A stretch of 64,000 bases of DNA. Source: Euclidia mi (lineage: Eukaryota > Arthropoda > Insecta > Lepidoptera > Erebidae). Position numbers and translations under genes: made by a program. Positions 9,951 to 21,597 of the stretch are shown here, piece after piece (position 1 is the first letter of the stretch; every line of letters begins with the position of its first letter). The notes below the pieces were generated by a model. The model ran no database searches. It had not been told where the DNA came from and saw only the letters and a program-made list of their open reading frames with translations. The stretch spans positions 67,893,183 to 67,957,182 of the forward strand of contig OX123182.2 of NCBI GenBank assembly GCA_944739405.2, written 5' to 3'.

Positions 9951-10732
9951 TTAACCCGGGGTCATAGGGGTTGAAAAGTGTAACACGGACGTTGGGGTGG
10001 GTCTCACAGACCCGTTTAATAGATATAAGTTATTTTAAGACTTAATGAATGAAAAGATAACATTTATTAGTGTTTAGTGTTTTTGATATTTATGTAAATA
10101 AATAAAAGAAAAATATTATATTATTTCATGTTTTAATCACAATTATTAAATCGTTTAAAAATAAACGACACATGTTACCAATATCTTTCCCTTCTACTTA
10201 AAAGTTACTTTATTATTAATTAACAATCAATCTTAATATTTTAATCTCACTTTTTTGTAGTAAACTGATGATCTATAAAAATATCCGTGAAAAAAGACTC
10301 TTGTAAAATCGACAGTACCTATATGCTGTCTTTCGTTGTCTTCTCGGTCCATTTTTTACTAGGTACCTACAATAAACACAAATAAAATACATTGAACTGT
10401 ATACAAACAACTTTAATCGTAAACAAGAACAAAAAAAAAACAAATATAAAAACATAAATACACGGTAAACAATTAAAATAATATGTATACAAAATGGCGC
10501 GAAATTGTTACACTAACTGTGGGGATGGGTCTCACATACCTTTTTGAACTTTTTGCACGTATAACTCCCACTATGGCTGCCGCACGTCTTATGTGTTACC
10601 TGCGACACATAGATCACCTCAACAGTTCCAGCTACTGAAAAGAGCGGCAACGTCGCACGCATAGTCACTGAACTACAAGTGATATAAAATGTTACGGGTC
10701 TCACAGACCCAACCCCCATGACGCCGGGTTAA
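9951..10732. mobile_element. piggyBac-like non-autonomous element (782 bp)
   Basis: Starts TTAACCCGGGGTCATAGGGG and ends with the complement of TTAACCCGGCGTCATGGGGG. TTAA is at both ends, as expected for piggyBac insertion. Near each end is the palindrome GGGTCTCACAGACCC or a close form. The interior is AT-rich, and its only frame of any size (10719-10513, minus, 68 codons) shows no transposase motif, so it must rely on a transposase made elsewhere. Confidence 0.8.
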
Positions 10733-10789
10733 GTGAATCTTTGAACAGTTACATTCACAACTTAAGGATTACTGCAGCTAAGCCTGCGC

Positions 10790-10960
10790 TTTTTATTTTA
10801 TTTAACACCTTCTGCCCGAACCTGTGGGAATTTCGCAAAATCCCTTCTTAGTGGGTGCACTTAGTCCCCATACGGTCGCCAAGAAACACACATGCCAAAT
10901 TATAGCATCTGACGCTCAGTAGTGTCGGCTGTGCGTTGTCTATCAGTCAATAAGTTTTGC
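10790..10960 (+). repeat. Interspersed repeat family B, copy 1
   Basis: Shares GGGAATTTCG, AGTCCCCATACGGTCGCCAAG..CATGCCAAATT and a degraded GTCAGTC end with copies at 34408-34625 (same orientation) and 26270-26480 (opposite orientation). Non-coding. Confidence 0.6.
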
Positions 10961-12739
10961 TAGTATTTTATATTGTATACACAGATTTATTATGATTAAA
11001 CCCACTACCGGGCATAGGCCTAGATAGCCAGGCCGTAGTCCAAGACGCTAGCCAAGTACGAGTTGGCAGTCTTCGTATGTCTCTCGAAAAAATTGTGGAG
11101 ATCTCTTAGACAAGCAGGCTTCATCACAACGTTTTCCTTCATCGTTAAGCAAGCCACAATAAACAATCTATTATTTTCAATAAACAGCAGTCGCTCTGGG
11201 CTATCGCTGCCTTCATTAGATTCATCATTAGATACGGTTTATGACCCTGTTATTGACTAATATACTAAGAAACCCGAAAGCAATAACAAATTTATAATGG
11301 AATAATAAGCCATAGCGAGCAAAGTCAGCCTTTAAGCCAAATTACAAAGCATTGCGATAGATAGAGTGATATAAGACCATAATAACATATTCCTAAAATG
11401 TTTGATTCCTAATTGTTCCCGACAAGAGATATTGAAGTGGCAAGAACATATCTAGCTACGTGTTCGTGTATTAATTAACACACGATCGTCATGTTAATTA
11501 TTATCTCTGCATATTTGCGGCTTCTAGAGCGGAATGGGAATGCTTATACAATAGTGGTCTGGTTTGGTCGGCATTCCTTACTTAGAGAATATTGAATTCT
11601 GTTGGCTTTTGTAAAGTATTTTCAACAACCACAAATAAAGAACTCCTACTAGAAATATACTCATTGTGGGGGACTTAACAAACATTTAATGAACGAATAC
11701 AAAGAACGCCCGCACTGGGAGATCTCATTTTGAATCACAAAAATAATAATCGAACCCACGATACTCGTAGCAAGGCTGAACGATGAAGCGGCAATATAAA
11801 TTAATTTTTGAACTTGGAATACTCATATCCAACCAAGATATTAAATCACCGTGTCGTAAATAAATACGGTATGACTTGGCACAAGAAACAGAAAAATTCA
11901 TACCTTCATATATAAATGACATTCGGCAAATAAAATGTCCTGATCGCTGAGTGCTATTTTGGCACAAACTCCAAAAGAAACTCTAAACGCAATTGTTTAT
12001 TTGATTTATTTTAATTCGTTTAACTCGTGACGCAATAAGAAGGATTTTATAACTTCGCCCGCTCGAGATATTTTGTCTGGGGTGTCGTAGCCACGAACGA
12101 AAAACCAATTAAAATTCGCATATTTTTATTCGATAGCCTCTTTTAATGGGAGGGGTGTTAACTATGCTGTATGGCAGACGTTTCGAGAGCAGATCATTAG
12201 TTACTAACGACGTTGTAGAGTCGCCTCAAGCCAAACTAAAATTATTAACTTTAGTGGTGCGACACACTATTCCTCATATAATGATTAATGTAAACCTATA
12301 TTCTAATCTATTCGTGAGTCCTAGATAGATAAAGTAGACCATTTTTTTTAGTGAATGCCGTGTGCATTTGTGCAGCAATGCAATCATAAATAATCAGGAG
12401 TGTGCCGTGTCTTATTAAAAATCTTAGGTTCATAGTTCAAATGCCTTTATCGGTAGTTATCAAACAAGGCGTGGTGATAAGGTACATATAAACCGACTTA
12501 AGACCAAGATACGTACCTACATCATCTTCGAACGTGAATGGCAATAAAATTTACAGTGCGTAGGCATATAAATGTATATGTACAGTAGGCAAAATTTAAA
12601 AATTCAGTTACGAGCGGCTAGCCTAGTTATCAACTTTTGTTCAACCTAATAATAATTGTATACAGAAATTAGAGCGAGTTTTCCGGTGTTCACGTATGCT
12701 TCGCAAAAAATGCATACGCTTCTCCATTAGCGTACTCGT
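10961..12739. other. No recognised gene
   Basis: AT-rich sequence with only short frames (for example 11063-11260 and 11967-11725) that carry no motif I recognise. No tRNA fold or clear inverted repeat was seen. Confidence 0.4.
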
Positions 12740-12830
12740 TTAACACTTTAACCGCCGCGTAGGTCACCGGTGACCTACGGTAGCGGAGGATTGGCTGTCA
12801 ATCATTTTTGCTTGGCAGTTAAAGTGTTAA
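12740..12830. mobile_element. 91-bp TTAA-flanked MITE with palindromic core
   Basis: TTAACACTTTAACCGCC at the left and the complement of TTAACACTTTAACTGCC at the right make 17-bp terminal repeats with one mismatch, including TTAA at both ends. Just inside the left end is the perfect palindrome CGTAGGTCACCGGTGACCTACG. Size and TTAA ends suggest a piggyBac-dependent MITE. Confidence 0.68.
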
Positions 12831-14400
12831 AAACGGTGAAAAAGTGGTAGAGTATCATCTTGTAGTTCAGTGGCAATGCCCTATTAAAACTGGATGCCGC
12901 TAGACTCACGTTTAAAATATAAACGAATGTAGGCTTAAGCCTCGCATGAGACAAAGTATTGTACAATCTTCAAATAGGTGACCCAAATCATCTTATAGAC
13001 CGTTGTTGTTTTATTGCAAAATTATTTGTGATCGGTGACTGTATATTAATATTATGTACTGCAAGAGTTGTAAAGTAATGGTATGATATCTATAGTAAGT
13101 TTGCATCCAAGAGTTTATCAACAAAGCTAAGATTAATTAGAAAATAATATATGTATGAGGCAATATTATACAAAACGATTTATGTGTCGTGAGAGTGATT
13201 TAAACATCGTGTCCGACCGAATCGTATTTTTCGAATTCAAAACTTAATAAGCTTTCATTTTCGTAACTTAAATAGCATCACTGTACAGTAGCTTAGCTAA
13301 AAAGAATGCAAATTACCTGTACCAAATTGGTAAAATTACACGACTATGTACACTTTCAACCAAAAGTTCCACCCTAGCATAAAAAACAAACATTGAAAAA
13401 GCACATCGGTATTTAATATGGAATTTCTATTACATGCTTTCTCAATTGGTGTTCAAAATATTTATAAAACATGAATTACTGCATAATCTGTAGTCTGCAT
13501 ATTTCATACTCTATAATACCAATAGCATAATGATACCATCATTTGCAGAGAAAAGTTTCAATTACCAGTATAAGGATTCCTTTTCCATATTCCTTCGGAA
13601 CTTTAAACATAGAAATGTCGATTTTAAGTAACATAAGGTTTGCACGCGTGTAATTTCCAACCAACACGCGTAGCAAACCGATCGTAACATAACGCAACTT
13701 AAATTCTTAAATAGAGCTACACACATAACCTTATGCAGCGTAACGTTGGCTACAAATTCAAATAAAGACACATTAAAATAAATAACGTAGTTTGAGGCGA
13801 ACTCAAACAATATTAGTCAGCCAGATATTGTGGGAATACGGCTCCTTCCCCTACTAGTTTTCGTTTGCGCAATCAGGAAATTAAATAAAGTTCGCAACCC
13901 CATGTCTGCCGGGACACTCAAGGAGGAACTTTGTGCTAAAGTCATTTAAAAAGCCCAACGTTCAGCTTTGATTTCATACTTAAATCTGACGGCGGAATTA
14001 TGAATTTTTATGGAGTATAAAGGATTTAATTGCTCTGTTATTTAGTAACTGAACAAGTGCTTGTCAAAACTGTGACTGTCACTTATTGTAATAAAACTTC
14101 TTTGACATTAAAATTCTTATTTACTCCTATGTTTATAGCTTTTCGTAGTCTACTTCTGAGTACGTTTCAGTTATGAAGGCTGCTAGACTGAGAAAACAAG
14201 CATTTACTTAATTGTTTGATCGATTCGACTTATCTGTTATAGTACCTATACCATAAGAATAAAGTCTGCGATAACAATAGCAACGAAGTCCGATTGCCGT
14301 ACTGAATGCGACACCTAAACTATAGGAATAGATACTGTGCTTGTCGCTAGACCGAAAGATTTTTTCGTAGAGTTACAAACCAGTTTACAAATTTTGCTCC
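12831..14400. other. No recognised gene
   Basis: AT-rich. Minus-strand frame 13810-13562 (82 codons) has no recognisable motif. Nothing else to report. Confidence 0.4.
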
Positions 14401-14575
14401 TGGTGTAGTTGTAGTATAGGGTGTAAGGGGTTGAGACTTCCACCTGTATCAATCCAATTGACAACCTCACCTGCTCGCGGTGCACCAACGAACGGGGCTC
14501 TGGCGACCGACATTCTGGCGGCATAGCCAGACATCACTTCAAGCAGGCAGATATACCTGTACACGAATTGCACAC
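14401..14575 (-). other. GC-richer open stretch upstream of RTE copy
   Basis: On the minus strand a frame reads through YAARMSVARAPFVGAPRAGE and ends around 14401, just 20-40 bp before the plus-strand RTE sequence. It stands out from AT-rich neighbours. It may be an inverted scrap of an element's 5' region. No function is assigned. Confidence 0.3.
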
Positions 14576-14779
14576 CTTAAATTCACGGGTTTCCCTATCT
14601 AAGCGGACAGGTTTTTGTACGTCAGATGGCAATTGGTATACAACGGTAATAAACCCAAAAATAAAGCCGAATTTTTAGATAGAAGTATGGACAAGTTACA
14701 AAATGTAGTGTGGATAAGAAATAGGGCGTCGCCACAAAACGACGCGCAGACACATCGCCCTACATCTGCGAATAGTTTG

Positions 14780-15571
14780 CTAGGGCTACCGAGTCATGGA
14801 TGGGCAAATTGTAACTTAAAGATACGCTTCGCTACTTTGAATGTGGGAACACTTACAACATTATAAGGAAACATAGATTTTGTCTGCCTACAAGAAACTC
14901 GATGGACTGGATCGAAAGCTCGTCACATCGGAGAGGACTACAAGCTTATGTACGTCGATGAAAAGCACGTACGAAATGGCGTAGCAATTGCTGTCAAAGA
15001 TTAACACCTTAATAACATCCTAGAAATAAACCACACTAATGATAGACTAATGGCTATAAAATTAATCATAGAGGGACAAACTATAAATTTAATATCTGCA
15101 TATGCTCCCCAAGCAGGTTGCAGTCAAGTGGAAAAGGACAACTTTTGGAAAACGCTTTAAGGTACCCTCCAGCAAGTCCCCCAAACGGAAATTGTAATAC
15201 TGGGAAGAGATCTAAACGGTCACATAGAAGCATCCAACGATGCGTTTAAAAGATTGCACGGAGGTCACGCCTATGGCACACTGAATGACGTTGGGAAAGT
15301 CATACTCTCTACGGCGGCAGCATTCGATCTAGCTATCGTCAATTCGTTCTTTTCGAAAAAGCTAGAGCACAAGATCACGTACAAGAGCGGGGCAACATCA
15401 TTGCAAATTGACTACATCTTAATCAACCGAGATTATATCGGGCGCGTCACAAACTGTAAGGTAATCCCGGGAGAACCAGTTAGTACCCAACATCGGTCTG
15501 TTGTGATGGAGATGATGTTTAAGATAACAGCCAAGGAGAAACTTACACAAACCCCGGATCTCACGAAATGG
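14780..15571 (+). pseudogene. RTE endonuclease domain
   Basis: The domain nicks target DNA to prime reverse transcription. Visible motifs are RFATLNVGTL (start of the EEP fold, about 14823), CLQETRW near 14885 with the catalytic Glu, SAYAPQ near 15100, GRDLNGHI near 15205 and SLQIDYILI near 15400. In-frame stops occur near 15001 and 15158 and the frame changes after GTLTTL near 14865. The SXDH end is weak (TQHRSVVME). Non-functional. Confidence 0.78.
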
Positions 15572-16660
15572 TAGCACTTAAAAGGTGCCAAAATCCCCGA
15601 ATTCTGCAAGCACCTTGCGCACCTCGAGATTGACGAGAATGCAGACATTGATACTATATGGGAACACTTGCGCAAGTCCATCATTACGGCTGCAAATAAG
15701 GTTCTTGGTCGCACAAAAGGAGGTCGAAGAACAGAAAAGGAAACATGGTGGTGGACAGATTCAGTTCAGACTGCAATACATAAAAAGAAAACCGCCTTTA
15801 AGACCTGGCAATCCACTCAAACACCAGAGGACCGAGAAGCTTACAAAATAGTGAAAAAACAAACTAAAAAGGTAATAGCCAAAAACAGGCTAACTCCTAC
15901 AAAAATCTTTACAAAACTCTAGACAGCAAAGAAGGCCAGAAACACATTGACAAGCTCGTGAAACAGCGTTGCCGGGGCGCAAAAGATCCTGCTTGGTGTA
16001 GAGCCATCAAATCTCCAAACGGCGACTTGTTGTACAAAGACAGAGATATAATAAAAGCTTGGCATGAACATTACAAACAACTACTGAACCCAAATAGACC
16101 TTTAACAGAACTCCCAGAGGCACAAAAAAATCTGGGTCTCATACCACCAATAACCACACCCGAGTGAAATAAAGAAAGCTTTACAAAAGATGTCCAACAA
16201 GAAAGCTATAGGGCCTGATGGCATCCCAGTAGAAGCTTGGAAATGTTTACGCGAGCGAGGCGTTGCACTGCTGACTCTTTTCTTTTACTGTCTGATGCGA
16301 TCTTCTAAGATGCCTGATGCATGGAGACTGAGCACTATAGTTCCAATTTATAAGGGAAAAGGCAGTAAGTACGAGTGCGACAACTACCGCAGTATCAAGC
16401 TCTTAAGCCATACGATGAAGCTTTACGAGAGAGTGATTGATAGTCGCCTAAGATCCGAGTGCGAACTTTCAAAAAATCACTATGGCTTCGTACCCGGCTT
16501 ATCGACCACCGACCCGATGCTCGCTCTTAATACGATCGCAGAGGAGTATCGTGCCAAAAACCGACCATTGTACGTTGCGTTTCTGGACATGGAATAGGCA
16601 TTTGATCGAGTTCCGAGAGAAACGATCTGGTGGAGTCTACGTAAAAAGAACGTCCCTGAA
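15572..16660 (+). pseudogene. RTE reverse transcriptase, N-terminal part
   Basis: Linker (TRKGGRRTEKETWWW-like, about 15715-15760), then fingers and palm: KKAIGPDGIPVEAWK near 16200, TIVPIYKGKGS near 16345, NYRSIKLLSHTMKLYERV near 16385 and FLDME*AFDRVP near 16580-16615, where a TAG at 16595-16597 replaces a Lys or Gln of the first catalytic block. Frames change several times. The element breaks at 16661-16663 with CTG, the target of the next insertion. Confidence 0.8.
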
Positions 16661-16663
16661 CTG

Positions 16664-17585
16664 GGGGCTTATTCACTATGACCATTTTGAAGTCTTAACG
16701 TGTTTTAACGTGCTAGTTACCTACGTCGGCACGTTATTGGCATAAACGGTATTCACTATGCCAACTTCAAGTTTGACAAGCACGGTAGCGCACGTTTCGG
16801 ACACGGTTTTAGTTGTCAAAATTCCGTGAGCTAAGAGGTCACGTAACATGCACGTAACGCGTTTATTGTAAAACGATAGAGGATAAATAAGTACTAAGTT
16901 TATTTGTTTAATATTATATTCAGTGTCCGTAAGTGGTTAAATGCTAAGTTTATTTGCTTTTTTATTTAACAGTGTCCGTGTCAAAGTTATATAATTAAAT
17001 ATTATGTTTTATGAAAATTGACGCCTATCGCTGGCGCCAGCGTCTCACTCGTCTTCGGATAAATAATAAATCTATTATGATTTATTAGATTCTGTTAGAA
17101 TTGGGCTATTTGCTGCACTAACCGCACTTATATTTTTTATATTGTAGCGTGACTGCAACTGTCATGTCTGTCATCAATGTCATCATTATGTTTTCGTTCA
17201 AAAATTGACTTAAGTACAAAAGATGAACTAAACTTTGAGGGTCATTTTTTTATTATGAGATTGTTCCTGGCGAAACTGCACTAAAATAATATAATTTAAG
17301 TTTTATTAGCCTTTTCTATTTGTACTGTAGCTTTTAGTGAAAAATACAAGTTAGTAAAATAATATTTATAAAATCGAAATTGAGCCGGCAAACCGGCATT
17401 AAGATTTATGAACGAATGTTGTGAAATTGATAACTAGGCATAGACAAGCTGTCGTATGGCATACTGAATACAATATTTTGATTATCGTGGTACGTCACGT
17501 TACTGAAACACGTTTACGTCTAGTGCACGTCACGACGACACACGTCTTGAACATGGTATTTCAGTGGTCATAGTGAATAAGCCCC
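16664..17585. mobile_element. 922-bp TIR DNA transposon (non-autonomous) with CTG target duplication
   Basis: GGGGCTTATTCACTATG opens the element and its exact complement closes it, with perfect terminal repeats of 21 bp. CTG is duplicated at 16661-16663 and 17586-17588, and removing the insert plus one CTG rejoins the RTE reading frame. The interior is AT-rich, has subterminal repeats such as GGTATTCACTATG at 16748, and codes for nothing recognisable. A 3-bp duplication fits PIF/Harbinger or CACTA-type transposases, but the superfamily is an inference. Confidence 0.88.
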
Positions 17586-17588
17586 CTG

Positions 17589-17870
17589 TACATCAGCATT
17601 ATCGCCGACTTGTAAGGGTGTGCGAGGTCGATGGTTCGGACAATAGTAGGGGTAACAAAGCCAATAGTGGTCACAGAGGGTGTTCATCAAGGTTCGGAAC
17701 TGAGCCCCTTTTTATTTTGCTTGGCGTTAGACTCTCTCACTGAGGCAGCACAACACTCAGCGACATGGACATTTATATACGCAGGTGATGTAGCCATATG
17801 CACCGAGAGCCGGGCCGAGTTGCAGCAAGCTCTCTTGTCATGAAAACACCAGTTACAGACCGGTGACCGG
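17589..17870 (+). pseudogene. RTE reverse transcriptase, palm remnant after insertion
   Basis: Continues the RTE palm: VTEGVHQGSELSPFLFCLALDSL near 17670-17730, then FIYAGDVAIC near 17770-17800. The catalytic YADD is changed to YAGD, so one of the two metal-binding Asp residues is lost. A TGA follows after QQALLS. Homology fades by about 17870, and the thumb and 3' UTR are missing. Confidence 0.8.
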
Positions 17871-18117
17871 TGGAAATATTATGCAGGTTATTTTTAAGCT
17901 TTTTGTCGTCGATATGACGCTATCACACAACATATTGTAAAGTATTTCCAAAAACAGTGAATTTACGAAATAGGATTAAAAATAAGACAAGCGTTGTTTT
18001 TAATGTCACATAGGTATCATGACTCTTCAATAAATTACCGCAAATATAATGAAAACACCGACTTCAATAATTTAAAAATAAAGAGGTGTTTAGCTCTAGG
18101 TACAATCACAATCTCTT

Positions 18118-18525
18118 CAATCTACCTGAGATTGTCGGGGTTCTAATAGAAACACTGCTTAGATGGAACAGGTTTTTTTTTATTATGTCTCACTGCCGCT
18201 TAAATGCCAGCCTTTAGGCCAGTGCAGCAGCATTCTACACTCCAGAGTGTAGACTGCTGCTGCTCCCCGACGCTCGCAGGGTAGACTGCTCGTAGGGTCG
18301 CCGGTGAGCTGGCCGAAGTGCACGCTGGGTAGGCAGCTCAGTGGTCGAGGTGTAGGCTGAGCGGTAGGCTCAGGCGGTGCAGCCCCAGCGGGATAGTAGA
18401 TATAAAAGTAGAAGGCATAAATACGTAGTAGTAGTGGCAGCGTAGCGACGTCTAGGGAAAGTGACCGATTTAGATCGCGCACTCATGTTATACAGGCATA
18501 AACCTATGACTCGCAGACTGCCTGT
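18118..18525 (-). repeat. Solo LTR of the 3.3-8.9 kb element family, divergent and internally deleted
   Basis: In reverse orientation it matches the LTR from the AAACACTGC/AATAAA end (18155-18190) through the CAGGGTAGACTGCTCGTAGGG and GAGCTGGCCGAA blocks to GACTCATAGGTTTATGCC (about 18500). About 250 bp of the middle are absent. The outer U3 end is not recognisable. No internal region adjoins it, consistent with LTR-LTR recombination or truncation. Confidence 0.78.
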
Positions 18526-19723
18526 GCCCGGTCCATTACCTGATCGTGTACGTGTACTAACTTTGATCGTGAAAATAACGAGGAAGGATTAAATAGAGAT
18601 CCAAAATGTTGAAACAGGCCGCCAACACAGTCACCTTTAACTTACAAAAGTATAATTACATTTTTCAGCTATAAAACGATAAAGCGAGGTCTATGATAAA
18701 GGAAAACAGCATATCAGCCCTGTCGGCGTCTGTTACTTAACTTTTGCTTATAATACTACCGCTCTGTGGATTCAATGAAGTCACCAGCATGTTTTTTGAA
18801 ATGCCAAACTATATCATCTTTGGTTTGAAACGGCACACTGTTTAGATACCAGACGAAATACCGCCACTACGAAAAGTTAAATACTGAGAAATGTTGTACA
18901 TTACAAATGTTTTCTCATTACCGTATCAACAAAACTGTAAGGGTTACCCAAGATAAATAATAAACACCTATATGCAACTGTTATTTTAACAAAGGTTTTT
19001 TGTGTTGAAGCTGTGTTGGCGAGCGGACTGAGATGGGCTGCGCGGGACACTGCCCGCGGCAATCACTGCAGACCGGCCTTTTACATCGGACCATCCAATA
19101 CAAACCGATGTAATTACTCACACAAAGCTCGATTGTAAACGTTAAACATCGACTTTTTAATTTCATTATTTGTGACGTTATTCGCTTTCATTTAGAATAT
19201 GGGTCTGTTTTATAAAATAGACACATTTTATTTGAAGTAAAACAGGGACGCGCTGGAAATTTTCCTGTACCTTAATTGATTTTAGTTCTTCGTTACTCAA
19301 TTTGTGATGTATACTCTAACGACTAATCTGAACACGTACTCCACGTGTAAAGAATAGCAGTTGGTACTGATTGAGAGTTTATTCAGCGGTAAAAATCTCG
19401 TTGAATAGTAAAGGTCGATGAAAACAGCTGATAGATTTCGCATGGCAAGTTCTAATAGAGGGAGACGGTCGCGCTTGAGGCTTGCGGTCAGAGAGCTCAC
19501 AACCCGGCACATGTCCCCAGGGAGTTCTCGGTTCTGCCTCGTACGTACATACTAACAAAGTATTGACTACTTCAGCTTTTATTAAAGCAATTACGTTTAT
19601 TTTCCTTCGAATGTAGCTGTAAAACTTTTACCTCGGATTCGTAACTTGAGAAAAATAACGTTGTATTAACACAACCCTGTAAGGATTTATATAACGATGA
19701 TAAACTCGAGGCAAATCCACGAC
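18526..19723. other. No recognised gene
   Basis: AT-rich, with a small GC-rich patch at 19010-19090 that contains a Cys-bearing minus-strand frame (19166-18981). Frame 19512-19297 is also open. Neither has a motif I know. Confidence 0.4.
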
Positions 19724-19960
19724 AAGCCTGTATCCCCGAAGGGGTAGGCAGAGGTGTAATATTACACCCACATTTCGCCATGAATTTTTAGGTACCACGT
19801 AATAGGGGGCGAGCCTATTGCCGTTACCGGGCACATCACCAGACTCCGTGCTGCTACTGAGAATTAGGAAAAACTCAGTAACACTTTTGCCGGCCCGGGA
19901 ATCGAACCCGGGACCTCCGATCAGCAGTCGCATACGCTATCCACTGGACCACGGAGGCAG
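19724..19960 (-). mobile_element. tRNA-derived SINE, copy 1
   Basis: On the minus strand the 5' end is a tRNA-like head with an A-box region (TGGTCCAGTGGATAGCG) and a B box (GGTTCGATTCC) inside a GTCCCGGGTTCGATTCCCGGG arm. The body holds the CTACTGAG, GCAGCACGGAGTC and GTAACGGCAATAGGCTCGCCC blocks and it ends CCTACCCCTTCGGGGATACAGGC. The same body and tail occur at 51959, 58730 and 60789. Pol III would transcribe it, and LINE enzymes would move it. Confidence 0.85.
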
Positions 19961-20544
19961 TCTGGTTTAAAGATTGTATTTACCGCAAAGATACCACTCG
20001 GTAGCTATTGTGCTCAATTCGCTTTTTCCATTTGCAAAGTAATTATCCGGTAATTTGTATGTTTTACACTCTGCGGGCATTTTTATTGAAATATAATTGA
20101 ATTAATACATAAGATTGAAACCAAAATGCCGATCAATCATCGAAATTAACAACCATTAAAATACGATAAATTAGTTAGTCTATTGGACAACTGTTTATTC
20201 ATCTATAGTATCTACAGATAAGTCGATTTACTCCAAATATAACTCATTAAGGGGTAATTCGACTAATCGACTTCTATGCAAGCAATCCGTTTTCTTCTAC
20301 TGATTCTACTAAAAATAGTAAATAAAATAAATAAATATACCTGTGTCGTGTGTGAAATCACGTTTATGGGATTATCAAAGTAATTACTTACACACTACGA
20401 CAGACATATTTTATTTGTAGCCAGTAATCCCATACGCTTAAAGTTGTTTTCTCATTACACGTCAGCGAAACAATACTTTGAATTTGTATGTTTCGGGCAT
20501 ATTTATATTAAAAAGTCATAAAAAAAATTGTTTGCTTTTTCCAA
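19961..20544. other. No recognised gene
   Basis: AT-rich. A weak inverted repeat (about TGTCGTGTGTG / CACACTACGACA) lies near 20344-20405. Nothing else was seen. Confidence 0.4.
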
Positions 20545-21425
20545 TCTCCGTTTTTAGGGTTCCGTACCTATATCGCATAAACCGTGATGACTAGAAAGCT
20601 GAAATTTTCACAAATTATATAATATTTCCGTTGCCGCTTTAACAACAAATACTAAAAATAAAAATATTATGGTGGGGTCCCATACAATAAACGCTTTTTT
20701 TTTCGTATTTTTGCTCAATGTTACCAACGGTAAAAGGTAGCCGCTTAAAATTTTCACAGAATATGTAGTTGTATATTACCTTTCAAAATAATTCAAATTC
20801 AAACCAAAAATATTTATTGTATAACATAGGTACATAAGTTGGAATGTTTGGTTATTTGAATATGCTATGTCCCGCCATTTAGGCACACAATAATTAGGTA
20901 CATTTATTCTACTATAAATTCATAATATATAAGTTATATAGATGTAAATTGATGACATTGACAATTATTGAAATACGTCAGCAAATATAAATCATAACCA
21001 CATCATTAAAATAAATTAAAGTCAATTTAATACAAAATAAATTACACAGAAACCTTTCCATTAATTACATTCAATCAATAAATCACATTATCTTCTAAAT
21101 ATTCCTTTAGTGAGTAATAATATTTCTTCACCAGCAATTTGTGCAGAAGATGTTTAAGCCTATTTTTATCTTCAGTTAATCGTATTTCTAATGGTATTTT
21201 GTTATAAATACGAGGACCCAAACAAAAAACACTCACATAATAAATTATTAAATAAAAAAAAGTAAATATTAAAGGGGTCTCCCATACAACAAACGCAATT
21301 TTTAAGCAATTTGTTACTCGTTCTTAATAAACAGGTAGAATACAACACAACATACAACAAACGTGATTTTCTTTTATAGATGATGGTACGGAACCCTTCG
21401 TGCGCGAGTCGGACTAGCACCCAAT
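20545..21425 (+). repeat. Interspersed repeat family C, split by a LINE fragment
   Basis: The left part (20545-20785) starts TTAGGGTTCCGTACC and holds GCTGAAATTTTCACA. The right part (21237-21425) ends GATGGTACGGAACCCTTCGTGCGCGAGTCGGACT. This is a widespread lepidopteran signature, and its other end appears reversed at 63820-64000. Non-coding. Confidence 0.65.
20786..21236 (-). pseudogene. LINE ORF2 C-terminal scrap
   Basis: Reading 21236 to about 21090, the minus strand encodes GPRIYNKIPLEIRLTEDKNR followed by a Lys/Tyr-rich end and a stop. This is the usual C-terminus of Jockey/CR1-like ORF2 products. The rest down to 20786 is AT-rich 3' UTR ending in AAATATTTTTGGTTTGAA. It is strongly 5'-truncated and sits inside repeat family C. 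Confidence 0.7.
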
Positions 21426-21597
21426 TTTTACATGACATATAATATCTTTCCTTTTGTAGCAACTCGAATATCACGTAAATATTCTATGCATTCTTATAAT
21501 CACCTCCTTCATTCACACTGTAAATTCCACATACTCTCAAAATCATTTCTTCCTAACAAATCCTTATGAGGTTAAATCCCTTTTTTATTACATATAT

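Larger units (their letters stand above)
14594..17870 (+). mobile_element. RTE-like non-LTR retrotransposon, degenerate, split by a TIR transposon
   Basis: An apurinic endonuclease-like domain is followed by reverse transcriptase, both with several stops and frameshifts. Collinear order and motif content resemble insect RTE elements (often annotated as craniofacial development protein 2-like). A 922-bp DNA transposon interrupts RT at 16664-17585. The 3' end is lost after about 17870. Confidence 0.8.

Noticed and set aside
13562..13810. Small membrane-like frame on the minus strand
   Set aside because: AT-rich DNA easily gives hydrophobic frames; no start context, neighbours or motif to support a gene.
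19890..19960. tRNA genes at 19890-19960, 51961-52035, 58930-59005 and 60950-61035
   Set aside because: The tRNA-like parts are followed by a constant body and tail and at least one has a target duplication, so they are SINE heads.
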